Source: Actinophytocola sp044466355
GTDB taxonomy: Bacteria; Actinomycetota; Actinomycetes; Mycobacteriales; Pseudonocardiaceae
DNA: 64,000 bases
NCBI RefSeq assembly: GCF_044466355.1
Contig: NZ_JBITMQ010000001.1
Coordinates: 806,001 to 870,000 of the forward strand
Reading direction: 5' to 3'
Shown piece by piece: positions 42,787 to 50,775 of the stretch (its first letter is position 1; each line of letters opens with the position of its first letter). The position numbers were made by a program, and so were the translations under genes. The notes beneath the pieces were generated by a model that saw nothing but the letters and a program-made list of their open reading frames with translations, was not told where the DNA came from and ran no database searches.

Positions 42787-43543
42787 TGCCCTGCCACCTC
42801 GGCGGGCGTTTTCCCAGGAACGCCGCGACGCCTTCCCGGAAGTCCGCGCTGCCGTAGCACAGCGACACCAGGTCGTCGCCCGGTGGCAGGGCCTGGTCCC
42901 GCAGGCGTCGCAGCGCGATCTTGCTGGCGCGCATGGTGAGCGGTGCGTTGGCGAGGAGGCGTTCGCACAGTTCGGCGAGGCGGGTGTCCACGTCGTCGGT
43001 CAGCTCCGACGCGAGCCCGATCCGCGCCGCCTCCGCCCCGTCGACGAAACCGGCCGTGTAGATGAGGTGCACCGCGCGGGCGGCCCCGATCAGGTGCACC
43101 AGCCGCGCGTAGGTCGGCATCGACACGCAGTTGCCGAGCGTTCTGGCGATCGGCAGCCCGAAGCGGGCGTCCGGGGTGCAGACCCGGAGGTCGCACGCGG
43201 CGGCGATGCTCAGCCCGCCGCCGGTGGCGTACCCCTGTACCACCGCGATCGTCGGTACGTGCACCTGTTCCAGCCGCGCCAGCACCGACTCGATCCGCTC
43301 CTCGTACGCGAGACCGTCGGACGCGTCCCGGAAGTCGCGGAAGTGAGCGATGTCCGTGCCGGACACGAACGCCCTGCCGCCCGCGCCGCGGATCACCGCC
43401 ACCCGCACGGAGTCGTCGGCGTCCACGCGCTCGCAGAACGCGGCCAGCGCGTCGTACATCGCCATCGTCATCGCGTTGCGTGCCTCGGGCCGGTTCACCG
43501 TCGCGGTCGCGACCGGGCCGTCGACCGTCACCTCGATCGTCAT
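42749..43543 (-). CDS. Enoyl-CoA hydratase/isomerase family protein
   Basis: A 264-aa crotonase-fold protein: ATVNRPEARNAMTMAMYDAL, the oxyanion-hole segments FVSGTDIAHF and VVQGYATGGGLSIAAACDLR, and a C-terminal helix AFLGKRPPRW. The hydratase Glu pair is not fully evident: the first is replaced in ATGGG and the second region reads LPIARTLGN. An isomerase, hydrolase or decarboxylase activity is therefore equally possible. ATG 43543 overlaps the CoA-transferase stop (ATGA) and has GGGAG upstream. It likely handles the CoA thioester made by the preceding gene's product. Confidence 0.9.
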   Translation of the reverse strand: MTIEVTVDGPVATATVNRPEARNAMTMAMYDALAAFCERVDADDSVRVAVIRGAGGRAFVSGTDIAHFRDFRDASDGLAYEERIESVLARLEQVHVPTIAVVQGYATGGGLSIAAACDLRVCTPDARFGLPIARTLGNCVSMPTYARLVHLIGAARAVHLIYTAGFVDGAEAARIGLASELTDDVDTRLAELCERLLANAPLTMRASKIALRRLRDQALPPGDDLVSLCYGSADFREGVAAFLGKRPPRWQGISSSGGGSPTWR

Positions 43544-44730
43544 GACACCGCTCCCTCGGCACGCAGTGCGGCGATCTCGTCGGCCGTGTAGCCGATGCCG
43601 CGCAGGATCTCGTCGGTGTGTTCGCCCAGCGCGGGTGGTGGACGGCGGACCGTGCCCGCGGTCTCGCTGAGCTTGACCGGGATGCCGAGCGCGCGGATCC
43701 GGCCTTCGACGGGGTGGTCCATCTCGACGACCATCTCGCGGGCGCGCGTGTGCGGGTCGGCGCACGACTGGGCGTAGTCCCGGATCGGCCCGGCGGGCAC
43801 ACCCGCGTCCAGCAGCCGCCGCACCCACTCTTCGGTGTCCTGTGTGGACAGCGGGTCGGCCAGCTCCGCCGCGAGTTCCGCCCGGTTGCGCACCCGGTCG
43901 GCGTTGGTGGCGAACCTCGGGTCCGCGAGCAGGCCGGGCCGGTCGAGCACGGCGCACAACCGGGTCCACAACCGGTCGTTGTTGGCGCCGATCGTCACGT
44001 ACCCGTCGCGGGTCGGGAACGCCTCGTACGGCGCGTTCACCCGGTGTGCCGAACCGAGCCTGCCCGGCGCCTTCCCGGTGGCCCACAGCTCCGCGGTCTC
44101 CCACACCGACATCGCGAGCGCCGCGTCGTACAGGGACGTGTCGACGGCCTGGCCGCGGCCGGTGACCGTGCGGGACATCAGGGCGGAGAGGATGCCGACC
44201 GCGCACAGCAACCCGGCCGACAGGTCGGCGACCGGCACCCCGGACTTCACCGGTGTGCCGCCGGCGTCCCCGGTCACGCTCATGATCCCCGACATGGCCT
44301 GGGCGATCAGGTCGTAGCCGGGGCGGGACGCGTACGGGCCGGTCTGCCCGAAACCGGAGATCGACGCGTACACGAGCCGCTCGTTGACCGCGCGCAGCGC
44401 CGGGTAGTCGATGCCGAGCCGCGCCGTGACCCCCGGCCGGAAGCTCTCCACCACCACGTCGGCGTCGCGGACCAGCCGGTGGAACGCGGCACGCCCGCTC
44501 GTGCCGCGCAGGTCGACGGCGATGCCGCGCTTGTTGCGGTTGACGGCGACGAACGCCGAGCTCTCCCCGTTCGGCAGGCGGTGGCCGGTGGCCTCGCGCG
44601 TGGCGTCGCCGCGGCCGACGGGTTCGACCTTGATCACGTCCGCGCCGAGGTCGCCGAGCAGCTGGCAGCAGAAGGGGCCCGCCATCACCTGGGTGAGGTC
44701 GACGACCGTCAGGTTCGCCAGTGCGGTCAT
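43540..44730 (-). CDS. Class III CoA-transferase (CaiB/BaiF family)
   Basis: A 396-aa family III CoA-transferase: VVDLTQVMAGPFCCQLLGDL, DVIKVEPVGRGDATR, AFVAVNRNKRGIAVDL, and the catalytic Asp in PVADLSAGLLCAVG. ATG 44730 with GAGAGG upstream is chosen; the frame is open to 45030. It transfers CoA between acids by a ping-pong mechanism through an Asp anhydride. Coupled to the crotonase-family gene, it forms a two-gene acid-activation pathway, probably under the nearby IclR. The acid is unknown. Confidence 0.92.
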   Translation of the reverse strand: MTALANLTVVDLTQVMAGPFCCQLLGDLGADVIKVEPVGRGDATREATGHRLPNGESSAFVAVNRNKRGIAVDLRGTSGRAAFHRLVRDADVVVESFRPGVTARLGIDYPALRAVNERLVYASISGFGQTGPYASRPGYDLIAQAMSGIMSVTGDAGGTPVKSGVPVADLSAGLLCAVGILSALMSRTVTGRGQAVDTSLYDAALAMSVWETAELWATGKAPGRLGSAHRVNAPYEAFPTRDGYVTIGANNDRLWTRLCAVLDRPGLLADPRFATNADRVRNRAELAAELADPLSTQDTEEWVRRLLDAGVPAGPIRDYAQSCADPHTRAREMVVEMDHPVEGRIRALGIPVKLSETAGTVRRPPPALGEHTDEILRGIGYTADEIAALRAEGAVS

Positions 44731-44757
44731 CGCCACCTCTCGCCAAGTGTGCCGTAT

Positions 44758-44784
44758 AGTGGAACGAACGTCGTGCAGTGGAAC
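44758..44784. promoter_or_regulatory. Direct repeat AGTGGAAC upstream of the CoA-transferase gene
   Basis: AGTGGAAC occurs at 44758-44765 and again at 44777-44784, 19 bases apart, with ACGAACGTCGT between them. This is 28-54 bases before the CoA-transferase ATG (leftward). The overlap with the expected promoter suggests a repressor site, most simply for the IclR at 42.0 kb. Confidence 0.4.
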
Positions 44785-44917
44785 ACCCCGACCATACGAT
44801 TGCCGTCCGGAAAGGGTCAAGGCGATGGCCGGGATGTGCGCGTCCTGTGCCCGCTGACCAGGCGATCTCGCCGTTCCGCTGCTAGCCTCCGGCCGTTGTC
44901 GATCACAAGGGAGACCC

Positions 44918-45508
44918 ATGTCGGGGGACTCGTACGCGCTCGTCGACCTCGAGGTGCTGGGGGACGACGACACCCTCCGCGAACAGGCTGAGGCGGCGCG
45001 TGAGGCGGCGGGTGACGAGCCGTCGGACACCTACCGGGCCGACGACCCCACCCGGTCGATCGAGGTCACCGTCGACCGCGACGGCAGGCTGGCGGACCTC
45101 CGCCTCGCCGAGTGGTGGTCGGACCGGCTCGACCCGGAGCGGTTCGCCGAGACGCTGTTCGCCGTGTACACGGCCGCCGTCGGCAAGGCGCTCGTCATGG
45201 CACTGTCCACACGGGACGACGAGCGGGACGGTCCGGCGCCGGGGAAGCCCGAGCAGTCGCTCGCGTGGATCAACGCGACGCTGGCGGAGAACGACGCGAA
45301 GCTGCTCGCGATGCGGCGGGCCGAGCCGCCTGCCGACGACGAGTTCGCACTGCGCAGCGAGCACGGGTACGTGACGCTGCACGTCCGGGGCGGTATCGCC
45401 ACCGGCCTCACCGCCAACGCCGCGGTGCTGGGCTACGCCAAGGCCGACGTGCTCCGCGCGGACGTGCTGGCGGTCTTCACCGACGCCGGTCTGACCACAG
45501 AGGACTGA
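44918..45508 (+). CDS. YbaB/EbfC-like protein of an ESX-type locus
   Basis: A 196-aa protein. Its middle part (SIEVTVDRDGRLADLRLAEW, then FAETLFAVYTAAVGKALVMA) resembles the YbaB/EbfC-like proteins encoded next to WXG100 genes in Pseudonocardiales. The N-terminus is acidic and helical, and the C-terminal half (YVTLHVRGGIATGLTANAAV) is a second beta-helix unit. The start has a GGGAG ribosome site. The next gene begins 10 bases after its stop, so a three-gene operon is likely. It may act as a chaperone or nucleoid-associated factor. Confidence 0.78.
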   Translation: MSGDSYALVDLEVLGDDDTLREQAEAAREAAGDEPSDTYRADDPTRSIEVTVDRDGRLADLRLAEWWSDRLDPERFAETLFAVYTAAVGKALVMALSTRDDERDGPAPGKPEQSLAWINATLAENDAKLLAMRRAEPPADDEFALRSEHGYVTLHVRGGIATGLTANAAVLGYAKADVLRADVLAVFTDAGLTTED

Positions 45509-45518
45509 GGGGAGTTCG

Positions 45519-45869
45519 ATGCCCGGCTACACGGTCATCACACAGGCCGTCCGCGACGAGGCACCCAAGTGGGACGGGTTCGCCGAGCACATGGCGTCGG
45601 TCGTGCGCGAGGTCCAGGGCGCGACGCTCGGCGACACCGCCTTCTTCGTCGGCGACCCGGTCACCCTCCCCATCCGCATGCTCGACGCGACGGTGCACGC
45701 GCGGGTCTACGAGAAGTACCGGTCGTTCATGGAGGGCGTGCTCGCCGAGGCCCAGACGGAGTTCGGGCAGATCGCCGACGCCGTCGTCAAGATCGCGGAG
45801 ACCTACGAACGGCAGGAGGAGATCGGCGAGCTGAGCCTGCGGGAGATCTACGGGGAGATGGAGAAGTGA
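45519..45869 (+). CDS. WXG100/EspC-like small helical protein
   Basis: A 116-aa all-helical protein: VRDEAPKWDGFAEHMASVVR, then VHARVYEKYRSFMEGVLAEA and IADAVVKIAETYERQEEIGE. Size, helical-hairpin pattern and a C-terminal YERQE-type helix resemble ESX-associated WXG100/EspC proteins secreted by type VII systems. Its stop overlaps the GTG of the next gene. No EccC or other secretion machinery lies in the window. Confidence 0.75.
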   Translation: MPGYTVITQAVRDEAPKWDGFAEHMASVVREVQGATLGDTAFFVGDPVTLPIRMLDATVHARVYEKYRSFMEGVLAEAQTEFGQIADAVVKIAETYERQEEIGELSLREIYGEMEK

Positions 45870-46672
45870 CGCTCAAACCGCTCCCGGCGGACGGTCCGGA
45901 CTGGACGGACGCGTTCGAGAACGGCTTCCGGCAGATGAACGAGGGCGTCCAGATCGTCGTCGACCGCTTCGCGGGCGTCGTCCGCTACATCTACGAGCAC
46001 CGGTACCAGTTCGCCCCGGTGCTCTTCCTGGTCAAGAAGCACCTCGCCACGTTGAAGGCGGGCATCGACCAGATCGTGAAGCTCGTGCAGTACGTCGTCG
46101 AGCACCACGTGCCGGTGCTGTCGCTGATCGTGCAGAGCTTCCGCTGGATCACGCTGGTGCAGACGCCGGTGTCGGACCTGTCCGCGAAGGTGAAGGAGCC
46201 GCGCAACCCCGACCTCGCGCACTGGAGCGGCACCGGCGCGAGCGTGTACCAGCAGAAGATCGGCGTGCAGAAGGACGCCATCGACGCGGTCACGAAGAAG
46301 GCCGCGTTCATCAGCGAGTGGCTGATGAAGATCGCGACGACCAACGTGGCGTACGTGGTGAAGCTGGCGCAGACCGTGGTCGAGGTCGGCGCGAAGTTCC
46401 TGGTGGTCACGGTGGAGGGCGCGACGATCGTCGGGATCGCGTTCGCCATGGACCGGCTCGCCGAGGCGGTGGAGAAGCTCATCGCCGAGGGCGTCAAACA
46501 CCTCGTCGGCCTCGGCGACGAGTTCATGGCGGTGGTCGCCAACGTCCGCGACATCGTCAGCCAGGTCGGTGACCACACGGTGCTGTCGGCGGGCCGGTGG
46601 CCCCAGGCGGTGTACGAGCAGGTGGCGCCTTTCGGACCCGTGCGGGGCGAGCAGAGCCTCGGTCTCGGCTAG
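45866..46672 (+). CDS. WXG100-like domain protein, probable type VII secretion substrate or partner
   Basis: A 268-aa protein. Residues about 1-130 are long amphipathic helices, followed by LAHWSGTGASVYQQKIGVQK, a W-x-G turn with flanking helices typical of WXG100 proteins. A hydrophobic helix pair comes later (GAKFLVVTVEGATIVGIAFA). The final 30 residues are extended. It is the last gene of the YbaB/EspC-like operon and the probable effector-like component. Function unknown. Confidence 0.72.
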   Translation: MTLKPLPADGPDWTDAFENGFRQMNEGVQIVVDRFAGVVRYIYEHRYQFAPVLFLVKKHLATLKAGIDQIVKLVQYVVEHHVPVLSLIVQSFRWITLVQTPVSDLSAKVKEPRNPDLAHWSGTGASVYQQKIGVQKDAIDAVTKKAAFISEWLMKIATTNVAYVVKLAQTVVEVGAKFLVVTVEGATIVGIAFAMDRLAEAVEKLIAEGVKHLVGLGDEFMAVVANVRDIVSQVGDHTVLSAGRWPQAVYEQVAPFGPVRGEQSLGLG

Positions 46673-47718
46673 CTCGGTGACTCGATCAGGTCCGCCGCCA
46701 GGTGGACCGAGGCCAGCGCGTCCTCGTCGCCGGTGCGTTCGTACGACTCGACCGCGGTGTCGGCGAACTTGAGGACGTGTTCGTCGCGGTGGTCGGTGGC
46801 GCGGTCCAGCAGGGTGGCCGCCGGGTCGGCGGTGTTCAGCAACGCGGCCGGGCGGTCGGCGGGTGGGCCCGCGTAGGTGACGGTGATCGCCGCCGCGGCG
46901 GCCCACGCGGCCACCAGGCTCGGACGCCATACCGCCTTGGGCAGCACGGGCAGGCAGTGCAGGACCGCGTTCGGGGCGGTCGCCGTGTGCACCAGCAGTA
47001 CCGGCGAGTCCCGGCCCACGCGCAGGTACCGCACGGTCGCCGCGTCGACGAGGGCCGCGAGTGCCGCGGGCACGTCGTCGTCGGCGGCGGGCACCGGCAG
47101 CGCCGCGACGGCGGCGGGCCACGCGGGCATCGCCGCGAGACGCGTGAGCCGGTGGGCGATGAACCCGCCGCGGTCCGGCAGCTCGGGCAGCGCCGCCAGT
47201 GCCTCGGTGGGGCCGGACGCCGGTGCGCCCGCGCCCTCCACGGGAACCGGGCGCCACCTGCCCGCCCAGAACGCGAGCCCGTTCGCCAGCTCGTCCAGTG
47301 CCTGCGGGCTGGTGGCGCCCCGCAGCGTGCGGACCGCGTGCCCGACGCGGATGACGCCGTGCGTCGAGCCGGCGGCGATGCCCGGCAGCAGCCGCGGCCA
47401 CCACGTGGCGAGCGTGTCCTGCCACGGCCGGGCCCGCAGCTCCTCCCGGAAGTACGCGGTCCAGTCGGGCATCCGCCGCGCGTCGCCGAGTGCCGCGCGC
47501 CAGTCGGTGATCCGCGCCGCCGGCTTCGGCAGGTCGGCCAGCCTGCGCACGTAGCCGTCGAGCCACCGGTCGACGTCCACCGGCAGGCCGCGGCGCACGA
47601 TCACCTCGGCCGCCATCGGGCCGTGGTTGGTCAGGCCGTGGTTGCCTTCCTCGTCGCCGCCGAACTCGGGGCCGTGGTCGTGCAGCCGTTCGTAGGCCGC
47701 CAGCAGCGTCTCGCTCAT
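46669..47718 (-). CDS. Questin oxidase-like (DUF4243) protein
   Basis: A 349-aa protein with the family opening: LHDHGPEFGGDEEGNHGLTN followed by HGPMAAEVIVRRG. Other His-containing segments are THGVIRVGHAVRTL and GGFIAHRLTRLA. Relatives include fungal questin oxidase (a Baeyer-Villiger-like ring-cleaving enzyme), but bacterial members are uncharacterised. ATG 47718 is chosen because the family motif follows closely. It is divergent from an ArsR-type regulator across 65 bases containing a palindrome. Confidence 0.82.
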   Translation of the reverse strand: MSETLLAAYERLHDHGPEFGGDEEGNHGLTNHGPMAAEVIVRRGLPVDVDRWLDGYVRRLADLPKPAARITDWRAALGDARRMPDWTAYFREELRARPWQDTLATWWPRLLPGIAAGSTHGVIRVGHAVRTLRGATSPQALDELANGLAFWAGRWRPVPVEGAGAPASGPTEALAALPELPDRGGFIAHRLTRLAAMPAWPAAVAALPVPAADDDVPAALAALVDAATVRYLRVGRDSPVLLVHTATAPNAVLHCLPVLPKAVWRPSLVAAWAAAAAITVTYAGPPADRPAALLNTADPAATLLDRATDHRDEHVLKFADTAVESYERTGDEDALASVHLAADLIESPS

Positions 47719-47756
47719 GGCGCCGACGATGGCACCGGCCCCGGCCGCTGGCCGAC

Positions 47757-47776
47757 GATTAGGCACAGGGCTAATC
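47757..47776. promoter_or_regulatory. Palindrome GATTAG-N8-CTAATC between questin-oxidase-like and ArsR-type genes
   Basis: A 6-bp inverted repeat with an 8-base spacer, ending 7 bases before GTG 47784 and 39 bases from the divergent ATG 47718. Its A/T content and position fit a winged-helix repressor controlling both genes. Confidence 0.5.
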
Positions 47777-47783
47777 TCCGGGC

Positions 47784-48794
47784 GTGATCGAGCTGGAGTT
47801 CACCCCGGCCGACTACCGGCGGATCCGGTTCGCGTTCTCGCCGGTCGCCGAGGCCGTGACGAGCCTGCGTGCGCTGTCGGCAGGCCGCCGCACCGGGGTC
47901 CACGGCCCGTGGCTCACGACCGTCGGCGCCCGGCTGGACGCCGTGGACATGCCCCTGCTGACCGCCCTGGTCCGCCCGGCCGGGTACGTGCCGGACTTCC
48001 TGCTGCCCACACCGGAAGGCCGCACCGACGACCTCGACACCGGCCTCGACCGGATCGCGGGCACGGACGTCGACGTCGTGACGCACGAGCTGGCCCATCT
48101 CGCCCAGCACGAGGTCGCCCAGCGGGGACCGGGCGTCGACCAGCGTGCCGCGCTGATGCGGGACCTGCTCGCCGACCCGGCCCGGGCCGTCGAGCGGATC
48201 GTCACCGAGCTGCGGCGCTACTGGCAGGCCGCGATCGCACCACACTGGCCCCGGGTGCACGCGCTGCTGCAGGCCGACCTCGCCCACCGGCTCGACGAAC
48301 TGGCGGCGGGCGGCGTCGCCGGGCTCTTCGCCACGCTGCACCCGTCGGTGGCCATGCGCGGTGACCTGCTGACGGTCGTCAAGTACTACGACGGCCGCGC
48401 GCGGCTGCGGGAACGCGGGCTGCTGCTCGTGCCGTGCGCGTTCGTGTGGCCGGACGTCCTGGTCGGCACCGCCGACCCGAGGCCCAGCCTCACGTACTCA
48501 CCGCGTGGGATCGGACGGCTGTGGGAGTCGGCGCCCGACGTCACCGAGACGCCGCTCGCCGGGGTCGTCGGCCGCACCAGGGCCGCGATCCTCGCGCTGC
48601 TGGAGCTGCCGATGTCCACCACGCAGCTCGCCGCCCAGCTCGCGCTCGCCGCGCCGACGCTCAACGCGCACCTGAAGTCGTTGCAGGGCGCGGGAATCCT
48701 GACCTCCCGCCGGGACGGGCGGGCGGTGCTGTACCGGCGCACCACACTCGGCGACCACCTCGTGGCAGGTCAGGACTCCAGCGCCCCGAGGTAG
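47784..48794 (+). CDS. ArsR-like winged-helix regulator with N-terminal DUF5937-type domain
   Basis: A 336-aa regulator. The N-terminal 240 residues (IRFAFSPVAEAVTSLRALSA, RYWQAAIAPHWPRVHALLQA) belong to the large family often annotated DUF5937. The C-terminal 75 residues are an ArsR winged helix: RAAILALLELPMSTTQLAAQ, LAAPTLNAHLKSLQGAGIL, RRDGRAVLYRRT. No metal-binding Cys motif is present. Divergent from the questin-oxidase-like gene, which it probably represses. The 3' end overlaps a TetR remnant by 25 bases. Confidence 0.88.
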   Translation: MIELEFTPADYRRIRFAFSPVAEAVTSLRALSAGRRTGVHGPWLTTVGARLDAVDMPLLTALVRPAGYVPDFLLPTPEGRTDDLDTGLDRIAGTDVDVVTHELAHLAQHEVAQRGPGVDQRAALMRDLLADPARAVERIVTELRRYWQAAIAPHWPRVHALLQADLAHRLDELAAGGVAGLFATLHPSVAMRGDLLTVVKYYDGRARLRERGLLLVPCAFVWPDVLVGTADPRPSLTYSPRGIGRLWESAPDVTETPLAGVVGRTRAAILALLELPMSTTQLAAQLALAAPTLNAHLKSLQGAGILTSRRDGRAVLYRRTTLGDHLVAGQDSSAPR

Positions 48795-49155
48795 CCCACC
48801 AGCACCCGCTTCAGCTCCTCGACCCAGCGTTCGCGGTCCGTCGCGGTCGCCGACACGATCGTGCCCAGCAGCGACCCGAAGATCTGCGTGGCGACCACGG
48901 CGGTCCTGTGCAGGTCGTCGTCCGCCAGGTCGGGCAGCCGGACGCGGATCACCTCGGCGATGCGGCCCGCGACCGCCGCGTGCAGGCGGGTCGCCGGTGC
49001 GGCGAGGTGGTCGGGCATGTCGGCGGCCGTGAAGATCGTCTTGAAGCCGGGGTTCGCCACGTTGACCTCGATCATCGGGCGGACCATGCGGTCGACCAGC
49101 CCCGGCAGGGGAAGGGACGCGAGGCCGGTGTCGAACGCCTTGGCGTGCGCGTGGG
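48770..49155 (-). pseudogene. TetR-family regulator remnant, DNA-binding domain deleted
   Basis: The C-terminal ligand domain of a TetR/AcrR protein is intact: MVRPMIEVNVANPGFKTIFT, ATRLHAAVAGRIAEVIRVRL and VVATQIFGSLLGTIVSAT. There is no helix-turn-helix: going upstream the frame runs straight into sequence antisense to the MMPL remnant at about 49155. A single deletion taking the 5' ends of this gene and of the divergent MMPL gene explains both. The junction is approximate. Confidence 0.75.
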
Positions 49156-49583
49156 CGACCGTGCTGAACCTGCTGTCCATGGGCGTGATGGTCGGCGTGC
49201 TGGTGTGGGTGTTCCAGAACGGCAACCTGTCCGGGCTGCTCGGGTTCACCGCGACCGGCACGCTCGAGTCGAGCATCCCGATCCTCATGTTCTGCATCGT
49301 CTACGGGCTGTCGATGGCCGTCGCGGTGCTGGTGGACGCGGTGCTGATCCGCGGGGTGCTGCTGCCCGCGTTCGTCCGGCTCGCCGGGTCGGCCAACTGG
49401 TGGGCCCCGCGGTCGTTGCGGCGGGTGCACGAACGGTTCGGCATCTCCGAGGCCGCGCCGCCGGTCGAACGGCGGCTCGCCACGACTCCCTGGACATCCG
49501 GTGTCACGCTGCTGTGGGCGGATCCGCTCACAGCAGCGACGGCGGCGGGCCGTGCCGCCGGCGCGGCATCGTCGGAGTCATGA
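49150..49583 (+). pseudogene. MMPL/RND-family transporter remnant with a second internal deletion
   Basis: The frame begins mid-protein at LNLLSMGVMVGVLVWVFQNG and reads on to SIPILMFCIVYGLSM. It then jumps to AVAVLVDAVLIRGVLLPAF and NWWAPRSLRRVHERFG. In intact MMPL proteins these two blocks are separated by a segment of roughly 75 residues starting DYEVFLLSRI; it is missing here in frame. The first two-thirds of the transporter is also absent. The 3' end carries extra codons over a palindrome before the ClpP gene. Confidence 0.78.
49507..49538. promoter_or_regulatory. 32-bp near-perfect palindrome upstream of the clpP pair
   Basis: CGCTGCTGTG, G, GCGGATCCGC, T, CACAGCAGCG: the outer 10-bp arms and the central 10-bp palindrome are perfect, with one G/T mismatch per side. 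It ends 41 bases before ATG 49580. Such a continuous dyad could be a terminator for the decayed MMPL gene or an operator for the clpP pair. No T-run follows. Confidence 0.5.
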
Positions 49584-50188
49584 CGAACGACAACGGGGCG
49601 CCGCTGTTCGACCACCGGCTGCGGGAGAGGTACTTCAGCCAGCGCGTGCTGGTGCTCGACGGCGTGCTCGACGACGACAACGGGACGGTGCTCGCGACGC
49701 AGATGCTCTCGCTCGCGAGCGAGGACCCCAAGAAGGACATCGCGCTGTGGATCCACTCGCCCGGCGGCTCGGTGCCCTCGATGCTGGCGATCCGGGACGT
49801 GATGCGGCTCGTGCCGTGCGACGTGTCGACGCTCGCGCTCGGGCTGGCGTGCAGTGCGGGCCAGTTCCTGCTGTCCGCGGGCACGCCCGGCAAGCGGTTC
49901 GCGCTGCCGCACGCCCGCATCCTGATGCACCAGGGCTCGTCGGGCATCGGCGGGTCCGCGGTGGAGGTGGAGGTCCAGGCCGACGACCTGCGGTACACGA
50001 GGGACACCGTGCTGGGCCTCATCGCGGAGGACACCGGCCAGCCCGTGGACCGGATCTTCACCGACTCGCTGCACGACCGCTGGTTCACCGCGACCCAGGC
50101 GCAGGAGTACGGCTTCATCGACCACATCGTCGCGAGCCTCGGGCAGGTCGTGCCGGTGCGCACTCACGAACTGGGGTTGTCGGCATGA
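49580..50188 (+). CDS. ClpP-family protease subunit with intact catalytic Ser
   Basis: A 202-aa ClpP homologue. The active-site block GLACSAGQFLLSAGTPGKRF has Ser92, HARILMHQGSSGIGG has His117, and DSLHDRWFTATQAQEYGFID contains the Asp. ClpP peptidase rings degrade substrates delivered by ClpX/ClpC. The usual QAASMGAF block is altered to LACSAGQF, so it belongs to the accessory (clpP3/clpP4-like) branch, not the housekeeping clpP1P2. The stop overlaps the next ATG, implying a mixed-ring partner. Confidence 0.92.
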   Translation: MTNDNGAPLFDHRLRERYFSQRVLVLDGVLDDDNGTVLATQMLSLASEDPKKDIALWIHSPGGSVPSMLAIRDVMRLVPCDVSTLALGLACSAGQFLLSAGTPGKRFALPHARILMHQGSSGIGGSAVEVEVQADDLRYTRDTVLGLIAEDTGQPVDRIFTDSLHDRWFTATQAQEYGFIDHIVASLGQVVPVRTHELGLSA

Positions 50189-50775
50189 GCACCTACACCA
50201 TTCCCAACGTCATCGCCCGCGTCCCGGGCGGCGAGCGGATCATGGACGTCTACTCGCACCTGCTGTCGTCCCGGATCGTGTACCTCGGCACGCCGATCGA
50301 CTCCGGGGTGGCGAACGCGCTGATCGCGCAGCTGCTGCACCTGGAGGCGGAGAACCCGGAACAGCAGATCGACCTCTACATCAACTCCGAGGGCGGCGAC
50401 CCGTCGGCGGCCCTGGCCCTGTACGACACCATGCGGTACATCAAGGCCCCGGTCGCGACCACGTGCGTCGGCCAGGCGGTGGCGGCCGCCGCCGTGCTGC
50501 TGGCGGCCGGCGAGTCGGGTCGGCGTGCCGTGCTGCCGCACACGAGGGTCGTGCTGCACCAGCCCGCCGCTCAGGGCCGGGGCACGATCCCGGACCTGAT
50601 CCTGCAGGCGGACGAGGTGGTCCGGGTGCGCAACCAGCTGGAGGAGATCCTGTCGGCGCACACCGGTCGCAGCACGACCGACCTGCGCCACGACACCGAC
50701 CGCGACCGCGTGTTCGACGCCGTGGACGCCGTGGCCTACGGCCTGGCCGACCACGTGCTGGACCAGCGGCCCTGA
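50185..50775 (+). CDS. ClpP-family protein with catalytic Ser replaced by Ala (ClpR-like)
   Basis: A 196-aa ClpP homologue. ILLS-type handle and substrate-groove elements are present (DLYINSEGGDPSAALALYDT), as are His125 in HTRVVLHQPAA and Asp in HDTDRDRVFDAVDAVAYG. The nucleophile block reads CVGQAVAAAAVLLAAG where active enzymes have QAASMGA. Ala100 therefore occupies the Ser position (codon GCG, 50482-50484). It should fold and assemble but not cleave, like ClpR subunits of plastids and cyanobacteria. Translationally coupled to the active homologue. Confidence 0.92.
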   Translation: MSTYTIPNVIARVPGGERIMDVYSHLLSSRIVYLGTPIDSGVANALIAQLLHLEAENPEQQIDLYINSEGGDPSAALALYDTMRYIKAPVATTCVGQAVAAAAVLLAAGESGRRAVLPHTRVVLHQPAAQGRGTIPDLILQADEVVRVRNQLEEILSAHTGRSTTDLRHDTDRDRVFDAVDAVAYGLADHVLDQRP

